This document shows, piece by piece, positions 8,384 through 17,798 of a stretch of DNA of 64,000 nucleotides. The translations under genes and the position numbers were made by a program. Below the pieces are notes generated by a model. The model saw only the letters and a list, made by a program, of their open reading frames with translations, searched no databases and was not told the DNA's origin. This stretch comes from Ignavibacteria bacterium (lineage in GTDB: Bacteria > Bacteroidota > Ignavibacteria > Tepidaquicellales > Tepidaquicellaceae). The DNA lies in the NCBI GenBank assembly GCA_016709315.1, contig JADJMZ010000007.1:62001-126000 (forward strand), given 5' to 3'. Positions within the stretch are counted from its first letter, which is position 1, and each line of letters opens with the position of its first letter.

Positions 8384-9085
8384 ATGAAAAATAATAAAGC
8401 GAAAATAAAATTACTGGTGATTGAAGATAACAGGATTCTCAGAGACGGGATGATAAAAATGTTTAAACCTTATAAAGACATTGAGATACTTATTTCAACC
8501 GGAAACAAAGAGAATACAATACTTAAAATCCATAAGCTCAAGCCGGATGTTATACTTTTAGATCTTGGACTGAGAAGTCAGAACAGTTTGCGGATGGTAG
8601 AAATTGTTAAGAAAGAATTTTCTGAAGCAAAGGTCATAGTTATGGACCTTGTTCCCGTACAGGGAGATATATTACAATTCGTAAAAGCAGGAGCAAACGG
8701 ATTCATATTGAAAGATGCATCTCTCGAAGAATTTCTTGATACTATAAGATCAGTTGCATCAGGTGAAAAAATTCTGCCTAATCATTTAACTCATTCTCTT
8801 TTTTCACAGATTATAGAATTTGCGATCAAAAAAGGCGGTACAAATCTTATAGATTCTGTCCGTATGACAAAAAGAGAGAAGGAAGTTATAGACTTGATCA
8901 GTGACGGATTAACCAATAAAGAAATTTCAGTGATACTCAATATTTCGACTTTCACAGTGAAAAGTCATGTACATAATATTCTGGAAAAACTCGCCCTGCA
9001 TTCACGATTAGAAGTTGGAAATATTTCACAAACCGGAGGAACGCTTAAATCAATTACAGACAGCATCTCTATTATTAAGAATTGA
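8384..9085 (+). CDS. LuxR/NarL-family response regulator 2
   Basis: 233 residues, the same architecture as the preceding gene and clearly its paralog. The receiver has Glu14-Asp15 and phospho-acceptor Asp60 (VILLDLGL), followed by the helix-turn-helix (MTKREKEVIDLISDGLTNKEI, FTVKSHVHNILEKLAL). It too has Asp where the switch Ser/Thr normally lies (VIVMDLVP). The gap to the first regulator is 143 bases and no kinase gene is near. Two related regulators in tandem suggest partly redundant or heterodimeric control; the targets are not evident. Confidence 0.92.
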   Translation: MKNNKAKIKLLVIEDNRILRDGMIKMFKPYKDIEILISTGNKENTILKIHKLKPDVILLDLGLRSQNSLRMVEIVKKEFSEAKVIVMDLVPVQGDILQFVKAGANGFILKDASLEEFLDTIRSVASGEKILPNHLTHSLFSQIIEFAIKKGGTNLIDSVRMTKREKEVIDLISDGLTNKEISVILNISTFTVKSHVHNILEKLALHSRLEVGNISQTGGTLKSITDSISIIKN

Positions 9086-9343
9086 TCTTCTGTGTGTGTC
9101 GTATTTAAAATTATGTTCTTGGATACTTTTTGGGGACAGCATTAATTTTTCAATAAAATGATCTCCCGGAAAAGTAATTTTAATATAGAATGGATTAGTC
9201 CATTTTTCAATCTTAAGGACGATGCTTTTTTAATAAAAACTTATGTAAATTATTAAAGAGAATTTTTTCTGAATACAGGATCATTAATAACTTTGGTTCA
9301 TAAGTAAATATATTTGATAAACATATTATAAAAAGAAAAAATC

Positions 9344-9616
9344 ATGAATGATAAACAAAGTAACACAAAAAGTTTTATCGAAGGAGTAATAATAGGAGCA
9401 ATATTAGGCGGAATAGCCGGACTTTTATTCTCTCCAAAAAGCGGAAAAAAATTCAGAAGAGATATTTCTGATAAAACAGAAGATATACTGGATGATACAA
9501 ACCGTCTCATTAAGAAGGCAAAGGAAAAAGCTTCAGACATTATATCAGATGCAACAAAAGCAGCAGAAAAAATGATTGAAGAAGGTAGAAAAAAAGTTGA
9601 ATCCCTTGTTAAATAA
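9344..9616 (+). CDS. YtxH domain-containing small membrane protein
   Basis: 90 residues. A glycine-rich hydrophobic helix at about 10-28 (IEGVIIGAILGGIAGLLF) is followed by SPKSGKKFRRDI and a long charged amphipathic helix (about 35-90) rich in Lys, Glu and Ala. This is the YtxH pattern, a family linked to general stress in other bacteria. It stands alone after the response regulators with a 258-base gap. The precise function of YtxH proteins is unknown. Confidence 0.85.
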   Translation: MNDKQSNTKSFIEGVIIGAILGGIAGLLFSPKSGKKFRRDISDKTEDILDDTNRLIKKAKEKASDIISDATKAAEKMIEEGRKKVESLVK

Positions 9617-9826
9617 TTCTGTTTATTTTGACTCAGAGAAGAATAAATGCGGAGTCTGTTGATGATTTGCTTTAACTGTATTTGTCTGCAGATTTTTTCA
9701 ATAAACATTTAAATATATTTCTTTATCCGTTAAATAAAGTTAAATCTTTGCAATTTGTTAATTATAATTTTTAAAATTCTAAATTAAGATTAATAATCCA
9801 ATAAATAAACAATCGGGGAGTAAATC

Positions 9827-9976
9827 ATGTTGTGGACAATATTTATAATACTTTTGGTTCTTTGGCTTTTGGGAATGGTCTCATCATACACAATGGGTGG
9901 TTTTATACACATACTTTTAATTATTGCTGTTGTTGTTTTGATCATCCGGCTAATTCAGGGAAGAAGAGTAATATAG
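9827..9976 (+). CDS. 49-residue membrane protein of the lmo0937 type
   Basis: A short gene preceded by a good Shine-Dalgarno (CGGGGAG, 9813-9819). The protein starts MLWTIFIILLVLWLLGMVSS, has a short polar turn (YTMGG), then a second hydrophobic segment (IHILLIIAVVVLIIRLI) and ends QGRRVI. Two closely spaced transmembrane helices, the Trp-containing start and a basic tail match the lmo0937 family of tiny membrane proteins, whose role is unknown but which are often near stress genes. A strong hairpin follows about 70 bases later. Confidence 0.75.
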   Translation: MLWTIFIILLVLWLLGMVSSYTMGGFIHILLIIAVVVLIIRLIQGRRVI

Positions 9977-10044
9977 CCATTCAGCCAAAGAAATATTCCG
10001 GGAATAAATTCGATTTTATTCCGTTTGAATTTTCTGTTTTATTT

Positions 10045-10080
10045 AGGTCTTCTCCGGGTTTTTCCCCGGGGAAGACCTTT
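10045..10080 (+). terminator. Strong GC-rich hairpin terminator
   Basis: The arms GGTCTTCTCCGGG and CCCGGGGAAGACC with a short loop are followed by TTTCGTTATTTT. It lies between the convergent lmo0937-like gene and the M28 peptidase gene and mainly suits plus-strand transcripts. Confidence 0.8.
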
Positions 10081-10143
10081 CGTTATTTTAAGCTTTTAAT
10101 TCACTTTCAGAACTCCGGATTTATTCTCATCATCCGGATTTCA

Positions 10144-12234
10144 CTATTTAACTAAAACCATCATTATTTCTTTTTTGAATGAACCTGCATTCATTCTGCA
10201 AATATATGACCCGCTCGAAAGAGATGATCCGTCAAAGTCATAGATATATTCTCCTGCTTCGACTGTTCTGTTTATAAGCGAAGATGTTTCTTTACCCAGC
10301 ATGTCATAGATTTTTATTGAAACAAATTCAGTCTTAGGAACGGAATATCTTATCTTTGTTACGGGATTGAACGGATTCGGATAATTTTGTTTTAAATCAA
10401 ATGAACCCGGTAAACCGTTGCTGTTTCCTGCTACAGAAGTAAACGGACTAAATATGAGTCTGGTATTCGCTCTTCCCGGAGGCGCTGTGGAAGAAGTCCA
10501 TGAAGTTGTAGCGCATCCTGATGTTGTTGACAGATCACCGTATCTTCCCCAGAACATACCATTTGCCGGAGTAGAATTAACAGTTGAATACTGTGTAAAA
10601 TCCGAATTGTCATAACAAATCTCAACAAGTAGATTTCCTCCTGAATACTGAAACGGCTGAGTTAGTTCTATCGTCTGCCAACCTGTTCCGGTAACTGTAT
10701 ATGACGCCGGACTGAATCCTGTTGTCCAGCCGTTCGTTACAAATCCCGACAGGGAAGTCATGGATGTATTCTGAAACTTGATACTGAAGTTATTCATTGC
10801 TTCCGGATCAGCGCTTATCACATCAAATCCGATCTGTATAATGTTTGAACTGGCTGTGTTGATCTCCGAAGCGAGATAAAGATATTGTGTCCTTGCATCC
10901 ATATAGTATGTTGCAAACGGAAAGTTGGATGAAGTAGAACCTGTACCTATCGTTGCAATATAAATATTTGCAACCTGATACTGGAACATATTCGCCGGAG
11001 GAACTGTACCCGGAGGATTCGCTCCCGAACCGCCTGATGGTAAAGTAGCGACCAGGGATCCGGAAGAATCCTTAACGGCAATGTAATACTTTACTGATGT
11101 ATTAATTATTTGTCCCGGAATTGTGAACTTAAAAGTATCAAGATTTGAATAAGACGGATTCAGAAAATTTAATGTTCCGTTATTCACTTTGTAATACAGT
11201 CTGGGCTGATTTGAACCCGATGAAATTCTGTAAGAAGACTTTACTACAGCAGTCGCAGTTCTGGGTCCTGTGTCCGGTCCGGATACAACAGGATTATGAA
11301 AAACAGTGATCTTGAAATCTCCTGCAAGCGTTACAGATGCTGCAATACCCGCCTTTACCATTTTTACAAAGTAAGGTTTGTTAAGTGAAGAATAAGCATC
11401 ATTCACAGTGTGATAAAAAGGTGTAAAATCACTGTTGTCTTCAATGGAAAGAATTGCTTTATATCCTCTCTGCTGAAACGGCTGATGATCGCTTCCGCCA
11501 TTGAGCGACGTAGTAATCTGAGGTATAAGAGAAGGCTGATACAGATTTACTACCTGCTGAAATTCACTTGCCAGAGACATTGATCCCGGGTTTGTATTGA
11601 CATCAAGTGCGCCGTCATTGTTTCCGTCATAAGCGATCATGTCAAAGTTCAGAACGCCAATGATTGAATCGCCGTGAGCATAAGCAGTGTCAGCATAAGC
11701 TTTGCTTCCGTAAAGACCGCGTTCTTCTTCATCCCATGCCGCAAACAATACAGTATATGGAAGATTTATTCCGGACATAAGGCGTGCCATTTCTATTACC
11801 GCAGTAGTACCCGATGCATTGTCATCAGCGCCGGGGGCTGTATTGCCTGATGGCATATCATCATAATGAGCGCAGATGATGACGTACTGATTCGGATATT
11901 TATTACCGGTCTTTTTTGCAAGTACGTTGGTGATACTGGAATTAATATTCTGATACCAGGCATTAAGACCGAAGCTCTGGAATTTTTCAAGAATATATTG
12001 TGATGCTTTGATGTTGCTTTGTGTAAGATAATGTCTTGACACTATTGTATAAGCAGATCCACCGATTGTGCAGGATGTATCTCCGGTGAGCTGTCGTTCG
12101 AATTTATAAACCGAATCAGCATTGACCTGATTCATTACTGAAGCAACAAAATTATTGTATGAAACCTGTGAGAATATTGCAGAACTGATAGTGAGTATTA
12201 AAAACGGGGTAAATATTGTAAAAAGCTTTTTCAT
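10144..12234 (-). CDS. Secreted M28-family zinc aminopeptidase with T9SS sorting domain
   Basis: 696 residues. The signal peptide (KKLFTIFTPFLILTISSAIFS) is followed by an M28 peptidase domain at about 65-310. Its two-zinc site can be read: His123 (CAHYDD), Asp137 (GADDNASG), the Glu169-Glu170 pair (AAWDEEERG), Asp198 (LNFDMI) and His250 (GGSDHQPF). A middle beta-rich region and a jelly-roll-like region (about 410-600, with FQYSGGNLLVEICYDN) follow, then a T9SS type A domain with NYPNPFNPVT near residue 620 ending KKEIMMVLVK. The protein should be exported to the surface and remove N-terminal residues from peptides. It is transcribed alone, divergently from the desaturase. Confidence 0.92.
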   Translation of the reverse strand: MKKLFTIFTPFLILTISSAIFSQVSYNNFVASVMNQVNADSVYKFERQLTGDTSCTIGGSAYTIVSRHYLTQSNIKASQYILEKFQSFGLNAWYQNINSSITNVLAKKTGNKYPNQYVIICAHYDDMPSGNTAPGADDNASGTTAVIEMARLMSGINLPYTVLFAAWDEEERGLYGSKAYADTAYAHGDSIIGVLNFDMIAYDGNNDGALDVNTNPGSMSLASEFQQVVNLYQPSLIPQITTSLNGGSDHQPFQQRGYKAILSIEDNSDFTPFYHTVNDAYSSLNKPYFVKMVKAGIAASVTLAGDFKITVFHNPVVSGPDTGPRTATAVVKSSYRISSGSNQPRLYYKVNNGTLNFLNPSYSNLDTFKFTIPGQIINTSVKYYIAVKDSSGSLVATLPSGGSGANPPGTVPPANMFQYQVANIYIATIGTGSTSSNFPFATYYMDARTQYLYLASEINTASSNIIQIGFDVISADPEAMNNFSIKFQNTSMTSLSGFVTNGWTTGFSPASYTVTGTGWQTIELTQPFQYSGGNLLVEICYDNSDFTQYSTVNSTPANGMFWGRYGDLSTTSGCATTSWTSSTAPPGRANTRLIFSPFTSVAGNSNGLPGSFDLKQNYPNPFNPVTKIRYSVPKTEFVSIKIYDMLGKETSSLINRTVEAGEYIYDFDGSSLSSGSYICRMNAGSFKKEIMMVLVK

Positions 12235-12775
12235 AATGTTTCGCTTTTTTTTTAAAATTAAGGTTAAATTATTTCAGTTGAAATGCATTTATATGGTTTG
12301 TTCAAAATTTATTGCAACTGAAAAATCATCTCTCCCATAATCTGATAAATTAAATTTACTATTCTTAAACAAATAATTTAAGCTGATACTTTCTTTACAG
12401 ATCTTTAGTCTAAATGAATTTTGAAATATCAACTTACAGAAAAAAAAATAGAATAGTTTTATTAAATCTCTTTATACTGATTTAATGATATAAATAATAT
12501 ATCTTGAGATAAGTTAAAAAATTATTTATGTCTGAATTTTTAAAATCAGAACATAAAAACAGTTTGAATGTTTTATTCTATTATTTTGAAAAGTTATTGA
12601 TTTATCCTGCTAGGAAATGAATTTGCAAGTCCCGAGTAATTGTATTATCCCACATCCAGAACTAAATAAAGTGAGACAAAAAATCTTATCAATTCAATTG
12701 ATCAATAAAATTTATCTTCGTATCAAAGTTTAAATTTTTGCACAAAACTATTATTTCATAATTATACAAACAAAA
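12235..12775. other. Divergent AT-rich intergenic region
   Basis: 541 bases between the divergent M28 peptidase and desaturase genes. No repeat, RNA gene or coding frame is convincing. Both promoters are expected here but were not identified. Confidence 0.5.
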
Positions 12776-13528
12776 ATGGTAATCATTGGTTTTTTTATTG
12801 CGCACTGGTATCTATCCCTGTTTGCACAATCTTTTCTTCAGCACAGATATGCAGCTCATGGATCTTTTACAATGAGTAAATTCTGGGAGCGATTCTTTTA
12901 TATTTTTGCATACTTTGTTCAGGGCTCTTCTTATCTTAGCGCAAGAGCTTACGGAATTCTTCACAGAATGCATCATGCTTATGCTGATACCCCGAAGGAT
13001 CCTCATTCTCCGAAGTATTATTCTAATCTGTTCGCTATGATGTGGAATACAAAAAGGGTTTACGCGGATATTTTCGATAACAGAATGGAAGTCGAACCGA
13101 GATTCACAAAGAATCTTCCCGACTGGCACGCTCTTGATGTATGGGGACAGTCTTACACAAACAGAATAATGTTCGTATTATTTTATATCGGATTTTATAT
13201 TTACTTTGATGCTTCATGGTGGATGTACGGACTTATACCGATACAGGTGCTCAGCAGTCCAATTCACGGATCTATTATCAACTGGTTTGCACACAAGTAC
13301 GGCAAGCAGGAATTTGAAGTTGATAATACTTCAAGAAATCTGATGCCGGTTGATATTCTGATGATGGGTGAGGATTATCATAATAATCATCATAAATTTC
13401 CTTCAAGCGCTAACTTCGGTGTAAAGTGGTATGAAATAGATCCCACATATATGGTTATGTTGTTATTGGATAAAGTTGGAATAATTCATATTAAGAATAA
13501 AGGTAAACGGATTGTAACGGAGTACTGA
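12776..13528 (+). CDS. Membrane fatty-acid (acyl-CoA type) desaturase
   Basis: 250 residues, hydrophobic with about four membrane segments. Three histidine boxes carry the di-iron centre: HRYAAH (23-28), HRMHH (63-67) and HNNHH (202-206), in the order and spacing of the delta-9 stearoyl-CoA desaturase class. The enzyme introduces a cis double bond into a saturated acyl chain using O2 and electrons, which adjusts membrane fluidity; its presence implies at least microaerobic ability. The protein is somewhat shorter at the N-terminus than many homologs, but the first His box is intact. Acyl-CoA versus acyl-lipid substrate cannot be decided. Confidence 0.88.
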   Translation: MVIIGFFIAHWYLSLFAQSFLQHRYAAHGSFTMSKFWERFFYIFAYFVQGSSYLSARAYGILHRMHHAYADTPKDPHSPKYYSNLFAMMWNTKRVYADIFDNRMEVEPRFTKNLPDWHALDVWGQSYTNRIMFVLFYIGFYIYFDASWWMYGLIPIQVLSSPIHGSIINWFAHKYGKQEFEVDNTSRNLMPVDILMMGEDYHNNHHKFPSSANFGVKWYEIDPTYMVMLLLDKVGIIHIKNKGKRIVTEY

Positions 13529-13709
13529 TAAAGTTATTTTCAGTTCAGTATTTGTAATTTACTTATAATTTTAACGGTTTTTTAACTTCCTAAGTTAATT
13601 AGTTTATATTTTTTTAATAAGTTAATTTTTATATTGTCCGGAAAACTTTCTTATATCTTTCATAAGACCCACAAAAATTTTTACAAATTAAAATAAAGGA
13701 GTAATTCTT

Positions 13710-13982
13710 ATGCTTTCTGTTATCTGGTATATAATCATCGGGGCAGTTGCCGGTTCATTAGCAAAATTATTTATGCCCGGAAAAGACGGGGGCGGTTTTA
13801 TTGTTACAGTACTTTTAGGAATTGCAGGTTCATTGTTATTCACTTACCTCGGACGTTTGATAGGATGGTATAATGAAGGCGATTCAGCCGGCTTTATAGC
13901 TTCCATTTTAGGAGCAATGGTGCTGCTGGGAATCTACAGATTAATTAAAGGTAAGGGAGCTGCAAAAGCGATAAAAGATTAA
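13710..13982 (+). CDS. GlsB/YeaQ/YmgE family (transglycosylase-associated) membrane protein
   Basis: 90 residues with three hydrophobic helices and the family pattern IIGAVAGSLAKLFMPGKDGG, VTVLLGIAGSL and GFIASILGAMVLL. A clear Shine-Dalgarno (AAAGGAG) precedes the ATG. Members are small inner-membrane proteins often induced by stress; the biochemical role is unknown. A LysM protein gene follows after 39 bases with its own good ribosome site, so the two are probably co-transcribed up to the terminator at 14444. Confidence 0.9.
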   Translation: MLSVIWYIIIGAVAGSLAKLFMPGKDGGGFIVTVLLGIAGSLLFTYLGRLIGWYNEGDSAGFIASILGAMVLLGIYRLIKGKGAAKAIKD

Positions 13983-14021
13983 TACTATTTCATAAACTTA
14001 AAATTAAAAGGAGCAAATAAA

Positions 14022-14420
14022 ATGGCTTTACAGGAAAAGTATAAGAGTGTAATAGATTCAATAAATGCTGCAGGCGGAAGAGATGTTCAGATAACTGAAG
14101 ATGGCGGCGTATTAAAAGTTGCTGCAACAGTTCCGTATCCGAAAGACAAAAATGCTGTCTGGAATAAGATCAAGGAAATCGGTGGAGATAATCCTTCAGA
14201 CATCAGCGCTGATATCAAAATGGATAATGCAAATGATCCTGAGATTGCATCAGCAGGAGTTAAGGAAATGAAAACCTATACGGTTCAATCAGGTGACACA
14301 TTAAGCAAGATCGCAAAAGAATTTTACGGCGATGCAGGAAAATATATGGATATTGCAAATGCAAACGGAATAGAAAATCCTGACAAAATTAATGTAGGAC
14401 AGGAATTAAAAATTCCTTAG
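14022..14420 (+). CDS. LysM-domain protein with N-terminal BON-like domain
   Basis: 132 residues without a signal peptide. Residues of about 1-75 form an alpha/beta region (DVQITEDGGVLKVAATVP) that resembles the BON-like half of Kbp/YgaU-type proteins. Residues 83-132 are a LysM domain (YTVQSGDTLSKIAKEFYGD, then INVGQELKIP), which binds N-acetylglucosamine polymers such as peptidoglycan. E. coli Kbp has the same BON-LysM layout and binds potassium; that role is only a possibility here. It pairs with the GlsB-like gene upstream, and a strong terminator follows. Confidence 0.85.
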   Translation: MALQEKYKSVIDSINAAGGRDVQITEDGGVLKVAATVPYPKDKNAVWNKIKEIGGDNPSDISADIKMDNANDPEIASAGVKEMKTYTVQSGDTLSKIAKEFYGDAGKYMDIANANGIENPDKINVGQELKIP

Positions 14421-14443
14421 TCTGTAATTACGAATAAATATTT

Positions 14444-14480
14444 ATCCCTTCAGGAAAAGATTTTTCTGAAGGGATTTTTG
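14444..14480 (+). terminator. Rho-independent terminator
   Basis: ATCCCTTCAGGAAAA and TTTTCTGAAGGGAT pair around a 3-base loop, followed by TTTTGTTTT. It ends the GlsB-LysM transcript. Confidence 0.9.
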
Positions 14481-14554
14481 TTTTATGTTTACCCTTTCAG
14501 CTATAATCCGTAAATTGCAAACAATAAAAATTTATTTTCAACTCTTTTGATTTT

Positions 14555-16978
14555 ATGAAAAAACAAACAAAAATATCTCTCAACGGTAAAACTACATTCG
14601 AAGAATACAAAAAAGAAGTTCTCGCAGATTTCAGACTCGCAAATGAAAGCAGACAGGCAAGTATTCTCGGAAGAAAAGAAGTGCTTACCGGTAAAGCTAA
14701 ATTCGGAATCTTCGGCGACGGTAAGGAAGTCCCGCAGATCGCAATGTCTAAGGTTTTTCAGAAAGGTGACTTCCGTTCAGGATATTACAGGGATCAGACT
14801 TTTGCATTTGCAGCCGGGATATCTACCATCAAAGAATTTTTTGCTCAGTTATATGCTGACACTGATCTGAAAAACGAACCTGCTTCCGGAGGACGCTCTA
14901 TGAACGGACATTTTGCAAACCGGCTTCTTGATGACAAAGGTGAGTGGCTTAACTTAATGGAAATGAAAAATACTTCCGCCGATATTTCTCCAACTGCAAG
15001 TCAGATGATCAGACTTGTCGGACTGGCTTATGCATCAAAACTTTACAGAAATAATGAGCAGCTGCACGACATGACGAATTTTACTGAGAAAGGAAATGAA
15101 GTTGCTTTCGGAACTATCGGAAATGCAAGCTGCGCTGAAGGACTATTCTTTGAAGCATTGAATGCAGCAGCAGTGCTTATGATACCTATGGCTGTATCTA
15201 TCTGGGATAATGGTTTCGGTATTTCTGTTCCGAGCAAATATCAGATTGCCAAAGAAAGTATTTCCAATGTGCTGAAAGGATTTGAGTATGATGAAAAATT
15301 CCGTCAGGGATTTATGATATATGCTGCAAAGGGCTGGGACTATCCCGGACTGATATCAATGTATGAAGAAGGAATAAAGCTCGTCCGTGAAAAACACATA
15401 CCCGCAATTTTTGATATTCAGGAAGTTACTCAACCGCTGGGACATTCTACTTCAGGATCACATGAACGATATAAAACCAAGGAGAGACTGGAATGGGAAA
15501 AAGAATATTGCTGCATACGCCAGATGAGAATCTGGATACTTGCAAATGCTATAGCAAATGAAGACGAACTTTTAGAGATCGAAAAGAACGCAAAAGATTA
15601 CGTAAAGAAAATGCAACTCGAAGCGTGGGACGATTATTTAAAACCCATTAAGAAAGAGAATGAAGAAGTAAGAATACTTTTAAGTAATCTTGCAAAGTCT
15701 GGCAGTCATGAGGATGAAATAAATACACTTATTGAATCATTAAAGAAATCATTGGAAAGTAACAGGAAAATATTATCCGAAGCAGTAAATGATGCGCTGA
15801 TAATTTCTTCAGGTGAGAATCATGAATCAAGGAATAAACTGATAGATTGGAAAAACAATTTTAAAAAGGAAAACAACAGAAGATTCGGTTCGAATTTATT
15901 CAGCGAATCAAAAGATTCTGCATTGAATGTAACTGAAGTAAAACCTGTATATAACGAAGACTCAAAAATTATTGACGGAAGAGAAGTTCTGAATGCTTAT
16001 TTTGATATTGCATTTGAAAGAGATCCGAGAATTTTTGCAATAGGCGAGGATCTGGGATTTCTTGGTGATGTAAATCAGGGAATGGCTAAACTTCAGATAA
16101 AATACGGTGATCTCAGACTTACCGATACAGGGATAAGAGAAGCGACAATTGTCGGACAGGGGATTGGAGCGGCACTCAGAGGGTTAAAGCCGATAGTTGA
16201 AATTCAGTATCTTGATTATCTTCTTTACGGTCTGCAGATACTTAGTGATGACCTTGCATGTCTTCAGTACAGAACTGCCGGAGGGCAGAAAGCTCCTCTG
16301 ATAATCAGGACCCGGGGTCACAGGCTTGAAGGAATCTGGCATTCGGGATCGCCGATGGGAACTATCATTAACTCATTCAGGGGAATTCATGTCTGCGTTC
16401 CGAGAGATATGACAAGAGCGGCAGGATTTTATAATACATTATTAAAATCTGATGATCCCGGGCTTATCATTGAAAGACTTAATGCCTACAGATTAAAAGA
16501 AAAGCTTCCTGAAAATTTAAGCGAAGTCTGTATTCCTCTTGGAGTGCCGGAAGTTCTTATTGAAGGAACAGATATAAGTATAGTTACATACGGAGCGTGC
16601 ACGGATATCGCAAGAGATGCAATTAAAAAATTAAACATTGTAAATATTTCCTGCGAACTTATTGACGTTCAGACACTTCTTCCTTTTGACATACACGGAA
16701 AAATTATCGAATCATTAAAGAAGACTAACAGAGTATTATTCCTTGATGAGGATGTACCCGGCGGAGCTTCTGCTTATATGATGCAGCAAGTAATTGACAG
16801 GGATAACGGATACAGATATCTTGACTCTGCTCCCAAATGCTTGTCTGCGGCACCTCACAGACCTGCTTACGGTACTGACGGCGATTATTTTTCAAAACCA
16901 AATGCCGAAGATATCTTTGAGACAGTGTATGGAATTATGCATGAATCTGATCCGGAAGAGTATCCGATGATTTATTGA
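14555..16978 (+). CDS. Fused 2-oxoacid dehydrogenase E1 alpha/beta subunit (thiamine diphosphate-dependent)
   Basis: 807 residues. About 1-340 is the E1 alpha part and about 480-807 the E1 beta part, joined by a charged helical linker. It decarboxylates a 2-oxoacid (branched-chain type or pyruvate) and passes the acyl group to a lipoyl E2. The alpha half has the thiamine diphosphate region around residues 186-222, where the usual GDG/GDA is GNA (Asn190) followed by Glu195 and WDNG. The beta half shows GEDLGFLGD, TDTGIREATIVGQGIGAAL, RTRGHRLEGIWHSGSP and LFLDEDVPGGASAYM. No E2 or E3 gene is adjacent. The Asp-to-Asn change may be a subfamily trait. The substrate is not decided by sequence alone. 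Confidence 0.85.
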   Translation: MKKQTKISLNGKTTFEEYKKEVLADFRLANESRQASILGRKEVLTGKAKFGIFGDGKEVPQIAMSKVFQKGDFRSGYYRDQTFAFAAGISTIKEFFAQLYADTDLKNEPASGGRSMNGHFANRLLDDKGEWLNLMEMKNTSADISPTASQMIRLVGLAYASKLYRNNEQLHDMTNFTEKGNEVAFGTIGNASCAEGLFFEALNAAAVLMIPMAVSIWDNGFGISVPSKYQIAKESISNVLKGFEYDEKFRQGFMIYAAKGWDYPGLISMYEEGIKLVREKHIPAIFDIQEVTQPLGHSTSGSHERYKTKERLEWEKEYCCIRQMRIWILANAIANEDELLEIEKNAKDYVKKMQLEAWDDYLKPIKKENEEVRILLSNLAKSGSHEDEINTLIESLKKSLESNRKILSEAVNDALIISSGENHESRNKLIDWKNNFKKENNRRFGSNLFSESKDSALNVTEVKPVYNEDSKIIDGREVLNAYFDIAFERDPRIFAIGEDLGFLGDVNQGMAKLQIKYGDLRLTDTGIREATIVGQGIGAALRGLKPIVEIQYLDYLLYGLQILSDDLACLQYRTAGGQKAPLIIRTRGHRLEGIWHSGSPMGTIINSFRGIHVCVPRDMTRAAGFYNTLLKSDDPGLIIERLNAYRLKEKLPENLSEVCIPLGVPEVLIEGTDISIVTYGACTDIARDAIKKLNIVNISCELIDVQTLLPFDIHGKIIESLKKTNRVLFLDEDVPGGASAYMMQQVIDRDNGYRYLDSAPKCLSAAPHRPAYGTDGDYFSKPNAEDIFETVYGIMHESDPEEYPMIY

Positions 16979-17017
16979 TTATTTCTTTAGTTCTTTTTTT
17001 GGCTTCCTTTGAGAAAT

Positions 17018-17260
17018 TTATTTTCCAATCCATTCAGGGAATTCTTTTTTGATATCTTCATAATTTATTTTTTCACCTTTGTCAAGTTGTTCGATGCCTG
17101 TTTCAATTGATCTTCTTTCATTTTCACTTAATGAATTCCATTTTAATCTTTTATCTTCAATAATTTCACATACAGCTTCATGTACCAATTTCAGGATTCT
17201 TACATCCTGAAGATTATCAATTAAGGTATGTAAGTTTTGTTTAATTTTTATATCTGTCAT
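17018..17260 (-). CDS. Addiction-module antitoxin-like protein (orphan)
   Basis: 80 residues, soluble and acidic/helical. The middle and C-terminal pattern (KWNSLSENERRSIETGIEQL, then GEKINYEDIKKEF) resembles the short antitoxin-like addiction module family, in which a C-terminal helix binds a ParE/RelE toxin. No toxin gene is present on either side: upstream is a DinB-like gene on the other strand and downstream the E1 fusion. It could be an orphan antitoxin or a degenerate remnant. The family call is tentative. Confidence 0.5.
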   Translation of the reverse strand: MTDIKIKQNLHTLIDNLQDVRILKLVHEAVCEIIEDKRLKWNSLSENERRSIETGIEQLDKGEKINYEDIKKEFPEWIGK

Positions 17261-17354
17261 AATTTATAGTAATAATTTATTTTAAACTAAAAAAAAAAAG
17301 AAGATTTAAAATATAATTATTATATTCTTTAGCAATTAAATTATTATTAAACCT

Positions 17355-17795
17355 ATGAACTCTTTCAAACAACTCTATCTTAATTTTCTGAATTCACTCA
17401 AAGATGAAATCTCTTTATACAAAGACCCCGAAAATATATGGCTGCTTTCAGGCAGCATCAGCAATACTCCCGGTAATTTATGCCTGCATATCTGCGGCAA
17501 CTTAAATCATTTTTTCGGTGCTGTAATAGGAAACACCGGATACATCAGGGAGCGGGATCAGGAATTTTCAAAAAGGAATCTTAGCAGAGAAGAACTTTTC
17601 GGAGCTATTGATGAAACAAAAATTATGATCGGGAAAATATTTGATGATTTAACACAGGATGATTTTAATAAAATTTATCCGATAAATAAATTCGGAGAGA
17701 ACGTAACATATGGATTTATATTCTCAAGATTAGTTTCACATTTATCATATCATCTCGGTCAGATCAATTATCACAGAAGATTAACGGATTTATAA
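17355..17795 (+). CDS. DinB/DUF1572-like four-helix protein
   Basis: 146 residues predicted as a four-helix bundle. His45 (LCLHICGNLNHF), His129 and His133 (SHLSYHLGQINYH) are placed as the metal-binding His triad of the DinB superfamily, in the DUF1572 subgroup. Many members are thought to be metal-dependent thiol transferases or stress proteins, but this subgroup is uncharacterised. It converges on the DUF4126 gene with only three bases between the ends. Confidence 0.8.
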   Translation: MNSFKQLYLNFLNSLKDEISLYKDPENIWLLSGSISNTPGNLCLHICGNLNHFFGAVIGNTGYIRERDQEFSKRNLSREELFGAIDETKIMIGKIFDDLTQDDFNKIYPINKFGENVTYGFIFSRLVSHLSYHLGQINYHRRLTDL

Positions 17796-17798
17796 TAA

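Noticed and set aside
17018..17795. Toxin-antitoxin pair
   Set aside because: The neighbour of the antitoxin-like gene is a DinB-like four-helix protein on the opposite strand, not a toxin.
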